64,000 bases of DNA from Corynebacterium sp. MSK297 (GTDB lineage Bacteria > Actinomycetota > Actinomycetes > Mycobacteriales > Mycobacteriaceae): positions 62,001 to 126,000 of the forward strand of contig NZ_JASPGD010000004.1 of assembly GCF_030232885.1 (NCBI RefSeq), read 5' to 3'. The notes beneath the pieces were generated by a model. The model was not told where the DNA came from and made no database searches. It saw nothing but the letters and a program-made list of their open reading frames with translations. Positions 44,200 to 54,130 of this stretch are shown here, one piece after another (position 1 is the first letter of the stretch; each line of letters opens with the position of its first letter). The position numbers were made by a program, and so were the translations under genes.

Positions 44200-45051
44200 A
44201 TGAAGGTGTTGGCGGTACACGCTCACCCCGATGATGAATCAATATGGACAGGCGGCGCCTTGGCACGTTTCGCTCGTCAAGGTGCTCAGGTCACTGTCTT
44301 GACGTGCACGAATGGTGAAGAAGGCGAGATTATTGGGCGAGCGGAAATCGTGGAGGATTTAGCCGAGTTTCGTCTGCATGAATTAGCCGACGCCCTCGAT
44401 ATCTTGCGAGTACGTGGTCACAGACTAAATCTTCGTGATTCGGGTATGGCAGGGTCGGAGTCTGCTAAACACCCACAGGCATTGGTCAATAACGTCGATA
44501 GTGCAGCCAGCGCCGTCGAGAAGTTCTTGCGGGCAGAAGAACCCGATCTGGTAATTACCTATGGTCCTGACGGAGGTTATGGGCATCCAGACCACATTGC
44601 TGCGCATGATGCCACACACGAGGCGTTATCTCGGGTACATGCCGACGGCATTGACCCCGAAGTCTGGTGGACGGTTCTGTACCGCGATGGGGTTGTGGAA
44701 GGCCAGAAACAGTTCGCCTTGCCAGCGGACTGGCAGTGGCCCAGCCAGGAATATTTATTCAATGGCACTGATGAGATTGCCGATGTGGGTTTAGAGCTAT
44801 CTGAGACGGAAGTAACAGCGAAACGCGAAGCTATGGCTGCCCACGCCACGCAAGTGTGGCTTGCCGACGGCCGAGCCTCGGAAGTCAATCCAGAGACCGT
44901 GACGACCACTCATGACGACGCCCTCGCTGGGGTTTATGCCCTGTCAAACTTGTATGCCTACCCGATAACTCGCACCGAGCATTATCAGCTCCCGTTTGGT
45001 CCTGGGCCGATTGCGCGTGCACAGGAGCAGCATCGGTGGGTAAACGAGTAA
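44200..45051 (+). CDS. mshB: Mycothiol synthesis deacetylase MshB
   Basis: 283 aa, ATG with GGAGG. Zinc deacetylase that converts GlcNAc-inositol to GlcN-inositol in mycothiol synthesis. Marks: VLAVHAHPDDESIWTGGALA, CTNGEEGEI, and GPDGGYGHPDHIAAHDATHEAL containing the HPDH zinc motif. Length and neighbours (lpqW upstream, fdxC downstream) match the actinobacterial locus. Confidence 0.95.
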   Translation: MKVLAVHAHPDDESIWTGGALARFARQGAQVTVLTCTNGEEGEIIGRAEIVEDLAEFRLHELADALDILRVRGHRLNLRDSGMAGSESAKHPQALVNNVDSAASAVEKFLRAEEPDLVITYGPDGGYGHPDHIAAHDATHEALSRVHADGIDPEVWWTVLYRDGVVEGQKQFALPADWQWPSQEYLFNGTDEIADVGLELSETEVTAKREAMAAHATQVWLADGRASEVNPETVTTTHDDALAGVYALSNLYAYPITRTEHYQLPFGPGPIARAQEQHRWVNE

Positions 45052-45452
45052 TACGTACTGAATTCAGTCGCGGCGAGGTCGTCGGGGCCCTCGTCTGGCT
45101 GAGCATTTTCGCTTCCGTTGGTGCAGTTTTTTGTCTGCAGTATTTGCCCGCTACCATCGAACTCAAGGTTACGAGCCTGCCGTGGACTATCCCATTAGCC
45201 TTCGGTTGGTGCCTGGTTTTGGTGAAAACCGCCACGTTGTGGTCGTCGAACTACCTTGTTCAGCTACTTCCCACGGTAATCTGGATGGGTGTGGTTTGGC
45301 TGATGTGGCCCACGTCAGCTGCGGTTGCGTACGTGGTGGGTTTGGTGTGTGCCGTCCTGGCAGGAGCAGCTTGGCCGGTCATTGCTTACCACAAACACCA
45401 AAGAAGAAGCCGTCGTACCGAAACAGCACAAAATACTCAGGAGAACCCATGA
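45036..45452 (+). CDS. Small membrane protein between mshB and fdxC
   Basis: 138 aa, GTG at 45036 with AGGAG 8 bp upstream, starting inside mshB. Four hydrophobic helices (GALVWLSIFASVGAVFCL, IPLAFGWCLVLVKTATLW, LLPTVIWMGVVWLMW, VVGLVCAVLAGAAWPVIAY) and a basic C-terminus. Its stop overlaps the start of fdxC (ATGA). Conserved in position in corynebacteria; function unknown. Confidence 0.82.
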   Translation: MGKRVIRTEFSRGEVVGALVWLSIFASVGAVFCLQYLPATIELKVTSLPWTIPLAFGWCLVLVKTATLWSSNYLVQLLPTVIWMGVVWLMWPTSAAVAYVVGLVCAVLAGAAWPVIAYHKHQRRSRRTETAQNTQENP

Positions 45453-45781
45453 CCTATATCATTGCCCAGCCCTGCGTCGACGTGATGGACCGCGGCTGTG
45501 TGGAAGAATGCCCGGTTGACTGCATCTATGAAGGCAAGCGCATGTTGTATATCCACCCGGATGAATGCGTTGACTGTGGTGCGTGTGAGCCAGCTTGCCC
45601 GGTAGAGGCAATTTTCTATGAAGACGATACCCCGGATGAGTGGGAAGAATACTACGACGCAAACGTTGGTTTCTTTGATGACCTTGGATCTCCGGGCGGA
45701 GCTGCGGGCTTAGGGCCACAAGATTTCGACCATTCGATGATTGCAAAATTGCCTCCACAAAATCAGGACGTCGAGATTTAA
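45449..45781 (+). CDS. fdxC: 7Fe ferredoxin
   Basis: 110 aa. ATG 45449 overlaps the previous stop and is preceded by AGGAG. N-terminal cluster motif C-x7-C-x3-C (CVDVMDRGCVEECPVDC) and CVDCGACEPACPVEA bind a [3Fe-4S] and a [4Fe-4S] cluster. The acidic C-terminal half is typical of actinobacterial FdxA/FdxC. Small electron carrier; next to dapC as in M. tuberculosis. Confidence 0.95.
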   Translation: MTYIIAQPCVDVMDRGCVEECPVDCIYEGKRMLYIHPDECVDCGACEPACPVEAIFYEDDTPDEWEEYYDANVGFFDDLGSPGGAAGLGPQDFDHSMIAKLPPQNQDVEI

Positions 45782-45861
45782 TTCTCCGGTGGCCGCTAGG
45801 GCCGACACCAGCTCGCCTGGGATAAAATCGGCTGCACACGACCGATTAAGGATAAAAAACG

Positions 45862-46956
45862 ATGATGCGCACACCTTCGCTTCCAGATTTTCCGTGGGAT
45901 AGTTTGGCCGGGGCCAAGAAAACGGCTGAATCCCATCCCGACGGGATCGTGAACCTGTCTGTAGGGACACCGGTTGATCCAGTCGCTCCAGGAATTCAAT
46001 TGGCATTGGCAGAATCGGGTGCAGCACCCGGGTATCCGCAAACAGCGGGTACCGAAAAACTCCGCGCATCCATTTCTGCTGCGTTGCAGCGGCGTTATCA
46101 CATGCAGGCCGAATCCGTGTTGCCTGTCGTTGGTACGAAGGAAGCGATTGCCTGGTTGCCCACTTTGCTGGGAGCGAAGTCCGTTGTCATTCCAGAATTG
46201 GCGTACCCTACGTATGAGGTTTCTGCGCGGTTGGCGGGTGCGAATGTGATGCGCGCAGATTCTCTTACCCAAATTGGTCCAGCAAAACCAGATTTGTTGT
46301 ATATCAACAGCCCGTCGAATCCGACAGGAAAAGTCTTGGGTATCGAACACTTACGCAAAGTAGTGGGCTGGGCACAGTCGCGTGGCGTCATCGTTGCCTC
46401 AGACGAGTGTTATCTGGGATTGGGTTGGCAAGGCGAAGACGAAGACCAACCCCTGTCTATTCTGGATCCTCGGGTGTGTGATGGCGATACCACCAACTTG
46501 ATTGCTATCCACTCGCTGTCGAAAACGTCAAACCTGGCGTCGTACCGGGCTGGTTACTTGGCCGGCGATCCGGAAATCATTTCGGCGCTGTTGCAGGCGC
46601 GCAAGCATGCAGGTCTCATTGTGCCTGGACCCATTCAAGAGGCGATGCTGGCTGCTTTGGATGACGACGCTCACGAGCTAGAACAGAAACAGCGTTACGC
46701 GCGTCGTCGCGCACAACTATTAGGTGCGCTGCTGGATGCAGGTTTCCAGATTGATAATTCTGAGGCTGGCTTGTATTTGTGGGCGACCCGCGATGAACCA
46801 TGCCGTGACACTGTCGATTGGTTTGCCCGACGCGGTATTCTTGTCGCGCCCGGAGAATTCTACGGCCCGAAGGGTAAAAAACATGTGCGTGTTTCGTTGA
46901 CTGAAACCGATGAACGCATCGATGCAGCCGTAGCACGGTTGCGCGTAGAGCAGTAG
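45862..46956 (+). CDS. dapC: Succinyldiaminopimelate transaminase
   Basis: 364 aa fold-type I aminotransferase. PLP lysine in HSLSKTSNLASYRAGY; substrate loop YINSPSNPTGKVLG; N-terminal MRTPSLPDFPWDSLAGAKKTAESHPDGIVNLSVGTP is typical of actinobacterial DapC. Forms N-succinyl-LL-DAP precursor in lysine and cell-wall DAP synthesis. dapD and dapE lie within 5 kb. Confidence 0.95.
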   Translation: MMRTPSLPDFPWDSLAGAKKTAESHPDGIVNLSVGTPVDPVAPGIQLALAESGAAPGYPQTAGTEKLRASISAALQRRYHMQAESVLPVVGTKEAIAWLPTLLGAKSVVIPELAYPTYEVSARLAGANVMRADSLTQIGPAKPDLLYINSPSNPTGKVLGIEHLRKVVGWAQSRGVIVASDECYLGLGWQGEDEDQPLSILDPRVCDGDTTNLIAIHSLSKTSNLASYRAGYLAGDPEIISALLQARKHAGLIVPGPIQEAMLAALDDDAHELEQKQRYARRRAQLLGALLDAGFQIDNSEAGLYLWATRDEPCRDTVDWFARRGILVAPGEFYGPKGKKHVRVSLTETDERIDAAVARLRVEQ

Positions 46957-47001
46957 TTTTTGCTGCTGTTTGTTTCTTATTCGGTCGTCGAAAGGGACTG
47001 T

Positions 47002-47571
47002 GTGGTCGAATCTCCACCGAAGACGGTGCAGACGCTTGCTCACTTCCGCCAATTTATCCAATTTGGGATGGTGGGCGGTTCTGGCGTCATCGTCAACCTC
47101 ACCGTGGTGTATCTTTGCAAAAAATTTGCTGAGGTAGCCTTCGCGCTCAATGAACGCGATATTTTTCTGCCATTGTTCAACACGGATTTTAATATCCGTT
47201 GGTACAACGTATTCACCATAGTCGCGTTTATTGTTGCGAATATTTGGAACTACCAACTTAACCGTTCCTGGACATTCAGAGGCGTTTCCTCTGTCGGGTG
47301 GCTCCGCGGATTAGTACCGTTTATGGTCACAGGGGTTGGCGCACTGGTTGTTTCGCAAAGTGTTCTGGTCTTGCTGATGAACCCCGAATCGCCCATCGCA
47401 TTGCCGGAGCACATCTTTGACGATTCTACTGGATTGCGTACAAAGTTTTATTGGGCGAGCGCCATGTCAATCCTGGTTTCGATGCCGGTGAATTTTGTGA
47501 TTAATAAAGTATGGACGTTTCGGAAAAGCCCCAAGGGGAGCCGAGTGGTTCTCGACTCCCCAGCAACTTAG
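47002..47571 (+). CDS. GtrA family membrane protein
   Basis: 189 aa from GTG 47002 with GAAAGGGA upstream; longer frame lacks an SD. Four helices with the GtrA pattern (RQFIQFGMVGGSGVIVNLTVVYLCKK, NIWNYQLNRSWTFRG, FVINKVWTFRK). GtrA-like proteins flip or position polyprenyl-linked sugars for cell-envelope glycan assembly. An extra loop with a charged stretch lies between helices 1 and 2. Confidence 0.9.
   Translation: MVESPPKTVQTLAHFRQFIQFGMVGGSGVIVNLTVVYLCKKFAEVAFALNERDIFLPLFNTDFNIRWYNVFTIVAFIVANIWNYQLNRSWTFRGVSSVGWLRGLVPFMVTGVGALVVSQSVLVLLMNPESPIALPEHIFDDSTGLRTKFYWASAMSILVSMPVNFVINKVWTFRKSPKGSRVVLDSPAT
47535..47561 (+). terminator. GC-rich hairpin at the 3' end of the gtrA-type gene
   Basis: 47535-47545 pairs with 47551-47561 (one mismatch), loop TGGTT, inside the last codons of the GtrA-family gene. 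No T-run follows. A second hairpin (47578-47586 with 47592-47600) lies between the two convergent genes, so together they may separate convergent transcripts. Confidence 0.4.
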
Positions 47572-47592
47572 CGTTGTACAACTAGTTTGTCA

Positions 47593-48564
47593 CTAGTTGT
47601 TGTGCAAGTCTTCGTTGAGTTGTACAGCAGAGGCTTTCCATTCCGTAGCTTCTACCGAGCCAGATACCGAGTTCCGGCGGAATAGGATTCCGCTGGCGCC
47701 GCTTAGGGTGCTGGCCTTGACAGTGGAGCCATTCGAGACTCCGATGGCTTCTGCCACGGAACCGAAGACGGTCAATTTGGTACCGCCGGTGATATAAAGT
47801 CCGGCTTCTACTACGCAATCATCACCCAGGGAGATTCCGATTCCGGCGTTAGCTCCCAGCAAGCAGCGTTTGCCCACGGAAATGACTTCCTTGCCGCCGC
47901 CCGACAAGGTGCCCATGATCGAAGCCCCACCGCCTACATCTGAACCGTCGTCGACGACGACGCCGGCCGAAATACGGCCTTCGACCATGCCGGAGCCCAA
48001 AGTTCCGGCATTAAAGTTGACGAAGCCTTCGTGCATCACGGTGGTGCCTTCTGCGAGATAGGCGCCGAGCCGTACGCGGTCTGCGTCGCCGATGCGCACA
48101 CCTGAGGGGACGACATAGTCCACCATTCGTGGGAATTTGTCGACGGAGTATACGATTACTGGTCCGCGGCTGGCCAATCGGCCCCGCACCATTTGGAAAT
48201 CATCCACCGCGCATGGCCCGTAGTTCGTCCAGACGACGTTGGCCAATAGGCCGAAAAGGCCCTCGAGGTTTTGTTCATGTGGCTTGATCAATCGGTGGGA
48301 CAGAAGGTGCAGACGCAGATATGCGTCGTAGGTGTCCTGTGGTGCCTGATCTAAGTCTGCGATGTCTGTGCGTACGGCGATTCGTGCGACTCCGCGCTCT
48401 TCGTCTGGGCCAACGAGATCAGCAAACTGTTGTGGAACCTCATCTAGTTTGCTTGTTGCGCTGGTGGAGACGGATTCTCCCAGTTTTGGTGCTGGATACC
48501 AGACGTCGAGAACCGTGCCATCGTGGGTAACAGTGGCAAGCCCGCGTGCCGATGCTGAAGTCAT
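47593..48564 (-). CDS. dapD: Tetrahydrodipicolinate N-succinyltransferase
   Basis: 323 aa. Left-handed beta-helix acyltransferase of the actinobacterial DapD type (TGAxxxGLATVT N-terminus, [89 protein letters not shown]). Transfers succinyl from succinyl-CoA to tetrahydrodipicolinate. Divergent group with dapE 1.7 kb away; the permease gene lies between. Confidence 0.95.
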   Translation of the reverse strand: MTSASARGLATVTHDGTVLDVWYPAPKLGESVSTSATSKLDEVPQQFADLVGPDEERGVARIAVRTDIADLDQAPQDTYDAYLRLHLLSHRLIKPHEQNLEGLFGLLANVVWTNYGPCAVDDFQMVRGRLASRGPVIVYSVDKFPRMVDYVVPSGVRIGDADRVRLGAYLAEGTTVMHEGFVNFNAGTLGSGMVEGRISAGVVVDDGSDVGGGASIMGTLSGGGKEVISVGKRCLLGANAGIGISLGDDCVVEAGLYITGGTKLTVFGSVAEAIGVSNGSTVKASTLSGASGILFRRNSVSGSVEATEWKASAVQLNEDLHNN

Positions 48565-48716
48565 AGAAAAGCTGCAACCTATTCTTTATCGGGGACTGTC
48601 ATCACGAGCCACACCTGTGAGTGAAGGTATAGTTGTGACTCGCCTTTGCTGACACGAGCATACCCGAAAAAGATACGCTAGCTTAGAGCCTCTCGACGTT
48701 CTTTTCTGGGTTGCGT

Positions 48717-50123
48717 TTATTGCTTGACGACGTTGGATAAACCTTTGCGTTTGCGGTTGTGTTCGACGAATACTGCCGCAAACAGCAAGAAGGCAACAAG
48801 CACGGCGACTGCTACCAGCTGGCCGCGAGCTCCGGCGTCGGTGAGCATCAAGATGACGATTCCAGCCAGCGCTGCCAGTGAGATATACCCATCCCAGGGG
48901 TAGAAGCCGGCTTTGAACTCATCGAGCTCGCCATTGCGCTTCATCACGGGGTGCAGCTTCAGGTATGACAAAATTGTGAGGATCCAAATGACCAGCAAGC
49001 ATCCGCCAACGGCGTTGAACAGGAAAGCTAACAATCCTGGCGGATTCCACCATTGCAGTGCAACCGAACCGAAGGCAAAGATCACGGACAAAATAACTGC
49101 ATTCTGCGGCGACGAGGCCTTATTGGTGTGGGAAAACACTGCCGGGGCGTTGCCATCTCGGCTCATATTGAACACCAGACGTGAGGTGGCATAAATCTGC
49201 GCATTAAACGCTGACAACAGCGCAATGACGATGATCAATTCCATGAAGCCGGCTGCGCCAGGGATATTAGCCAGTGAAAGGATCTGGGTGAATGGTGATT
49301 CTGCAGCAACGTCGGCATCCTGGATGGAATCAAAAGGTAGCAGGAGGGTGATCACCAGCACTGAGCCGATGTAGAAGAACAGAATTCGGAAAATAATCGC
49401 GTTGACCGCAGTTTTCACGTTTTTCGCCGGGTCTTCCGACTCAGCAGCCGCGATGGTTACCAATTCGATACCACCGAATGCGAAGGCTACTGCCAACAAA
49501 CCAGCAGCTATTCCGGAAAGCCCATTCGGGGCAAAGTTCTCGACAAATTCACCGGGGTTTGCGCCGTCTGCACCCGGCCATAGACCGAAGATCATCAACA
49601 GGCCGATGCCGATGAATCCCACAATGACCACGATTTTGATGATGGCGAACCAGAATTCGAATTCGCCAAAGCCGCGGACATTAGCGAAGTTCACTAGAGC
49701 AAAAAATACGACGGTGACCAATGCCGGAATGACCGGAGCGATACCGAACCAATTGCCGATAATGGCCGAGGCCCCAGTGATTTCTGCGCCCATGACCATG
49801 ACCAGCATGAACCAATAGATCCAGCCGTTGGTGAATCGTGCCCAGTTACCGAAGGCCATGCCAGAAAACGTCGAAAAGGAGCCCAGGGAGGGGCGAGCGG
49901 CGGCCATTTCACCCAACATGCGCATGATGAGGGTGACCAAAATTCCGGCTACGATATAAGACAATAAAACTGAAGTACCCGAGATTTGGATGCCTAGGCC
50001 GACTCCCAGGAATAATCCCGCACCCACGGCAGAGCCGAGTCCCATCATGGTTAGGTGCCGGGTTTTCATCAAGTTCCCACCCTGTTTTTGTGCCGGAGAT
50101 GACCCGGCTTGCGGTTGCGTCAT
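48717..50123 (-). CDS. Amino acid permease, APC superfamily
   Basis: 468 aa, 12 membrane helices. AAT-family start: KTRHLTMMGLGSAVGAGLFLGVGLGIQISG, and AVAFAFGGIELVTIAAAESEDPAKNVKTAVNAIIFRI. This is the AroP/GabP/ProY/CycA-type layout; substrate cannot be told. Sits between dapD and dapE on the minus strand and is divergent from dapE. Confidence 0.92.
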   Translation of the reverse strand: MTQPQAGSSPAQKQGGNLMKTRHLTMMGLGSAVGAGLFLGVGLGIQISGTSVLLSYIVAGILVTLIMRMLGEMAAARPSLGSFSTFSGMAFGNWARFTNGWIYWFMLVMVMGAEITGASAIIGNWFGIAPVIPALVTVVFFALVNFANVRGFGEFEFWFAIIKIVVIVGFIGIGLLMIFGLWPGADGANPGEFVENFAPNGLSGIAAGLLAVAFAFGGIELVTIAAAESEDPAKNVKTAVNAIIFRILFFYIGSVLVITLLLPFDSIQDADVAAESPFTQILSLANIPGAAGFMELIIVIALLSAFNAQIYATSRLVFNMSRDGNAPAVFSHTNKASSPQNAVILSVIFAFGSVALQWWNPPGLLAFLFNAVGGCLLVIWILTILSYLKLHPVMKRNGELDEFKAGFYPWDGYISLAALAGIVILMLTDAGARGQLVAVAVLVAFLLFAAVFVEHNRKRKGLSNVVKQ

Positions 50124-50310
50124 GATTAGCGCCTTTCTCGTCCTCGCAGAATATAAACACCCTAGCCCAGAGCGTTTGCTGGATCACGTCTTGGGTTGTA
50201 CTAAATGCACGTTACGGTTTACCGACTGGTCTCGTATGCCGTGCAATTACGCAAACTATTAACACCATCCTGAAAACCCCGCGAATTATGGATAGATCGC
50301 GGTAGGCTAG

Positions 50311-51537
50311 GTGACTGTGAATACACCAGAAGCCCGAGACACTCAATTCTCACGCACGGAACAAGTAGAATCTGCCCAGCCTTCTGGCAAACAATCCCCT
50401 CCACACTTGGATTTTCATTCTGATCCAGTGGTGCTGACCGCGGCGTTAGTGGATATTGCTTCGCCATCCCATCACGAAGACACCATTGCCGACGCTATCG
50501 AGATGGCATTAATAGATGTGCAGAAGTATGCGGCTGTGGACATCGAGGTACAGCGCTACAACAACACGGTGTGTGCAAAGACCAATGCGGGGTTCGATAC
50601 CCGCGTGGTACTCGCAGGTCATGTGGATACGGTTCCGATTGCCGATAACGTTCCGCATTCTATTGCTCACGATGCAGAGGGGCAGCCAGTAATGCATGGG
50701 TGCGGCACGACAGACATGAAGTCTGGTTTGGCCGTGTACCTGCATGTTTTTGCGCAGCTAGTGCGTCACGGAAATCTGTCGTGTGATCTGACGATGATTG
50801 CCTATGAGGGCGAAGAGGTCGCTACTAAATACAACGGTTTGTATCATTTGCAGCGCGATCACCCGGAATGGCTATCCGGTGATTTCGCCCTGCTAGGAGA
50901 GCCGTCTGGCGGAATGATTGAGGCAGGTTGCCAGGGGACTTTGCGGCTGAAAGTCGGGGCACGCGGGCACCGGGCGCATTCGGCACGGTCGTGGCTAGGT
51001 TCCAATGCAGCGCATACTCTGGCCCCGGTCATGGTAAAAGTTGCAGGCTATCAAGCACGCGAGGTTGTCATCGATGGTTGTACGTATCGTGAAGGTTTGA
51101 ATATCGTGCACCTGGAGGCAGGCGTGGCAACCAACACGATTCCCGATGATGCCTGGATGTTTGTGAATTTCCGCTTCGCACCCGATCGCAGTGAGGACGA
51201 GGCTTTAGCTCATGCGCTCGAGATACTGGGGTTGGATGATCTTGCCGACGACTCGCCCCTGTATGTGGAAGTTGATGACAGCGCTGGTGCTGCACTGCCA
51301 GGACTTGGAGCGCCCGTGGCTCAGCGGCTGGTTGAAGCAGTTGGCGGTAATTTCCGTGCGAAACTGGGCTGGACAGACGTGTCCCGCTTTAGTGCCATGG
51401 GCGTACCGGCGGTGAACTTCGGTTGCGGCGATCCAGGTTTTGCACACAAACCCGATGAACAATGCCCGACGGCGCAGATTACCCAGGTCGCGGATCAACT
51501 TATTGACTACCTGAAGAAAGAAGAAATACCTTCCTAG
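50311..51537 (+). CDS. dapE: Succinyl-diaminopimelate desuccinylase
   Basis: 408 aa from GTG 50311; GTG 50317 is also possible since TAGGCT lies 8 bp before it and there is no SD. About 30 residues longer at the N-terminus than usual. M20 metallopeptidase: VLAGHVDTVP, GCGTTDMKSGLAVYLH, AYEGEEVATKYNGL, GEPSGGMIEAGCQGT, GWTDVSRFSAMGVPAVNFGCGDPGFAHKPDE. Yields LL-DAP and succinate. Confidence 0.94.
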   Translation: MTVNTPEARDTQFSRTEQVESAQPSGKQSPPHLDFHSDPVVLTAALVDIASPSHHEDTIADAIEMALIDVQKYAAVDIEVQRYNNTVCAKTNAGFDTRVVLAGHVDTVPIADNVPHSIAHDAEGQPVMHGCGTTDMKSGLAVYLHVFAQLVRHGNLSCDLTMIAYEGEEVATKYNGLYHLQRDHPEWLSGDFALLGEPSGGMIEAGCQGTLRLKVGARGHRAHSARSWLGSNAAHTLAPVMVKVAGYQAREVVIDGCTYREGLNIVHLEAGVATNTIPDDAWMFVNFRFAPDRSEDEALAHALEILGLDDLADDSPLYVEVDDSAGAALPGLGAPVAQRLVEAVGGNFRAKLGWTDVSRFSAMGVPAVNFGCGDPGFAHKPDEQCPTAQITQVADQLIDYLKKEEIPS

Positions 51538-51539
51538 TT

Positions 51540-52394
51540 ATGGCTTCTCACATGGCTGCAGATCCCTCCCACACTGGTGCCACAGGCGACTCGACGGCGT
51601 CGGCACGCAGTACGAACGAAAAACCCACTGCGGACCGTTCGTCGCGGCGTGATGCTAGCATGCGTGGTCCAGTGATCACACGTAATGAAAACCGGTCTCA
51701 ATCGACCTATGACCAGCGTTTACTGGAGCGTTCTGCTGATCACGACTGGATGCATGCGGATCCGTGGCGGATTTTGCGTATCCAAGGCGAATTCGTCGCT
51801 GGCTTCGATGCGCTCGCCAAGCTCCCGAAAGCCGTCACTGTGTTTGGTTCGGCCCGGATCCCGCGGGGGCACCAATACTATGATTGGGGTGAACAGGTCG
51901 CGGCGCGACTCGCGGAACGTGATTATGCCGTGATCACAGGTGGCGGTCCAGGACTGATGGAAGCAGCCAATAAAGGCGCATTCGAGTCGGACGGGCGATC
52001 CGTTGGGCTTGGGATTGAGTTGCCCTTTGAGCAGAGACTCAATGACTATATTGGGCTGGGAATTCATTTTCGCTACTTTTTTGCTCGCAAGACGATGTTT
52101 TTGAAGTATTCGCAGGGCTTCGTCTGCTTACCAGGTGGGTTGGGGACCCTCGATGAACTTTTTGAAGTACTGTGCATGGTGCAAACCAAAAAAGTCACGA
52201 GTTTTCCCATCGTGTTGGTTGGTAAGAAATTCTGGTCGGGGTTGGTGGATTGGTTGCAACAACGCTTGTTAGCCGAAGGCATGATTGATCACGCGGATAT
52301 GGACCTGTTTATTCTCACCGACGATGTCGAGGAAGCCGTCGAGCACATCGTTTCTGTGCACACGCGCATTGCAGAGGCAGATGTGCATGACTGA
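51540..52394 (+). CDS. LOG family protein (TIGR00730, Rossmann fold)
   Basis: 284 aa. A polar 60-residue N-terminus precedes the LOG core: VFGSARIPRGHQYYDWGEQVAARLAERDYAVITGGGPGLMEAANKGAFE with PGGxGTxxE motif FVCLPGGLGTLDELFE. LOG enzymes release cytokinin-like bases from nucleoside monophosphates; mycobacterial homologs are next to folP2 as here. Two bases separate it from dapE; its stop overlaps folP2. Confidence 0.92.
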   Translation: MASHMAADPSHTGATGDSTASARSTNEKPTADRSSRRDASMRGPVITRNENRSQSTYDQRLLERSADHDWMHADPWRILRIQGEFVAGFDALAKLPKAVTVFGSARIPRGHQYYDWGEQVAARLAERDYAVITGGGPGLMEAANKGAFESDGRSVGLGIELPFEQRLNDYIGLGIHFRYFFARKTMFLKYSQGFVCLPGGLGTLDELFEVLCMVQTKKVTSFPIVLVGKKFWSGLVDWLQQRLLAEGMIDHADMDLFILTDDVEEAVEHIVSVHTRIAEADVHD

Positions 52395-53211
52395 GATCAT
52401 GGCGATTATTAATCGCACCCCGGATTCGTTTTATGACAAAGGAGCGACCTTTGCCGAAGATTCCGCGCTAGCACGAGCAGATCAAGCCATTGCCGACGGT
52501 GCGAGCATTATCGACGTCGGCGGAGTGAAAGCAGGGCCCGGCGAAGAAGTCACGGCCGCAGAAGAAATAGATCGCGTTATCCCGACGATTTCTGCTGTAC
52601 ACGAACGCCATCCAGAAATCACTATTTCTGTTGATACGTGGCGGGCCGATGTCGCCGATGCCGCTATTAGAGCCGGGGCTGGATTGATCAACGATACGTG
52701 GGCAGGTTATGAGCCCGAACTGATCGAGGTTGCCGGAGCACACCATGTGGGGTACGTGTGCTCGCACACTGGGGTTAATACGCCCCGTACCCGGCCACAC
52801 CGGGTTCATTATGACGATGTGGTTGCCGATGTCATCACGCAGACCACAGCCCTGGCCGAACGTGCAGTATCGTGTGGGGTCCCAGAGCACAAGGTTTTTA
52901 TCGACCCCACCCATGATTTCGGGAAAAATACCTTCCATGGCCTGGAATTACTGCGGCGCTGTGATGAGCTCGTTGCTACCGGCTGGCCAGTGCTGATGGC
53001 ATTGTCGAATAAAGACTTTATTGGCGAGACCCTGCAACGTGCCCCGCGGGAACGAGTAGTGGGTACGCTGGCAGCCACGGCCTGGGCGGCGGCCCGTGGA
53101 GTAGCCGCATTCCGCGTACACGAAGTGGCAGAGACTGTCGACATTATCAAAATGACTGCTGCTATCGCCGGTGAGCGAGCACCCGAGAACACCATCCGTG
53201 GGCTGTTATGA
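52387..53211 (+). CDS. folP2: Dihydropteroate synthase-like protein FolP2
   Basis: 274 aa from ATG 52387 (52381 also possible), overlapping the LOG stop. DHPS TIM barrel: MAIINRTPDSFYDKGATF, GASIIDVGGVKAGPG, ISVDTWRADVADAAI, INDTWAG, IDPTHDFGKNT. The INRTPDSFYDKGATF signature marks the FolP2 type; mycobacterial FolP2 lacks measurable DHPS activity, so this may not make folate. In the same gene order as M. tuberculosis Rv1207 (then gpgS). Confidence 0.88.
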   Translation: MTEIMAIINRTPDSFYDKGATFAEDSALARADQAIADGASIIDVGGVKAGPGEEVTAAEEIDRVIPTISAVHERHPEITISVDTWRADVADAAIRAGAGLINDTWAGYEPELIEVAGAHHVGYVCSHTGVNTPRTRPHRVHYDDVVADVITQTTALAERAVSCGVPEHKVFIDPTHDFGKNTFHGLELLRRCDELVATGWPVLMALSNKDFIGETLQRAPRERVVGTLAATAWAAARGVAAFRVHEVAETVDIIKMTAAIAGERAPENTIRGLL

Positions 53212-54128
53212 GACCACAGCAAGGATCAGGTGCTCGCGACACATCGTCCTATGACATGCTGTCTTACGACACATCGCCTAATGGTGCAGCGTCTAACGTT
53301 GCAGCGCCTAACGGTGCATTGGCTCAAGATCGAGTCTCTCGCGACATCGACTTTATGCGTCACGTGAGCATCGTCATCCCGGCGCTGAACGAAGAAAACA
53401 CCGTTGGCTCCGTGGTTTCCGCCATCGCGGATGAAGGACCAGGCGAAATCATTGTCATCGACGCAGATTCCACGGACGACACCGCAACGCGTGCTCGGCG
53501 CGCGGGGGCACGCGTGGTCAACTGGCAGGACGCTGCGCCGGGGCGTGGGGTTGTGACCCTGCCAGGAAAAGGAGAATCGCTATGGCGCGGGGTAGCTGAG
53601 GCACGACATGACTTTGTGGTGTTCGTCGATGCGGATCTGGTCGATCCACCTGCCGGAGTAGTGCGTTCGTTGGCGCAGCCGTTAGCTAATGATGCCAACG
53701 TGCAACTCGTAAAGCCTATCTATCGCCGTGGCTTCCACGGCGCGAGCGACGGTGGAGGCCGCGTCACAGAATTAACCGCGAAGCCGCTGCTGCGGCTATT
53801 TTTTCCTGAACTAGCTCACATAGCACAACCACTGGGAGGAGAATATGCGATTCGTCGTTCAGCAGCGCTGCAGTTGCCGTTCGTCGGCGGTTTCGGCGTG
53901 GAAGCCGGATTGCTGATTGATACCGCAGAAAAATTCGGGGTGCCAGCGGTTACCCAGGTAGAACTTGGTACCCGCCATCACCGAAACAAACCATTAGCCG
54001 AACTCGCACCGATGGCAGATATTGTTGCGACTACGATTAGCCAGCGCGCTGGCCTGGCGCCAGATTCTGTGCGAAAAGACTGCGCATTTGTAGAACGTGC
54101 GCCGTTACACGATTATGGGGTGCAATAA
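53208..54128 (+). CDS. gpgS: Glucosyl-3-phosphoglycerate synthase
   Basis: 306 aa, ATG overlapping the folP2 stop. GT-A glycosyltransferase of family 81 making glucosyl-3-phosphoglycerate, the first step of methylglucose lipopolysaccharide-type synthesis. Marks: SIVIPALNEENTVGSVVSAI, VIDADSTDDTATRARRAGA, FVDADLVDPP (DxD), and ELTAKPLLRLFFPELAHIAQPLGGEYAIRR. Residues about 9-40 are an unusual extension made of repeated 15-bp units (53232-53321); the catalytic domain starts near residue 50 (ATG 53355). Confidence 0.9.
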   Translation: MRPQQGSGARDTSSYDMLSYDTSPNGAASNVAAPNGALAQDRVSRDIDFMRHVSIVIPALNEENTVGSVVSAIADEGPGEIIVIDADSTDDTATRARRAGARVVNWQDAAPGRGVVTLPGKGESLWRGVAEARHDFVVFVDADLVDPPAGVVRSLAQPLANDANVQLVKPIYRRGFHGASDGGGRVTELTAKPLLRLFFPELAHIAQPLGGEYAIRRSAALQLPFVGGFGVEAGLLIDTAEKFGVPAVTQVELGTRHHRNKPLAELAPMADIVATTISQRAGLAPDSVRKDCAFVERAPLHDYGVQ

Positions 54129-54130
54129 CA

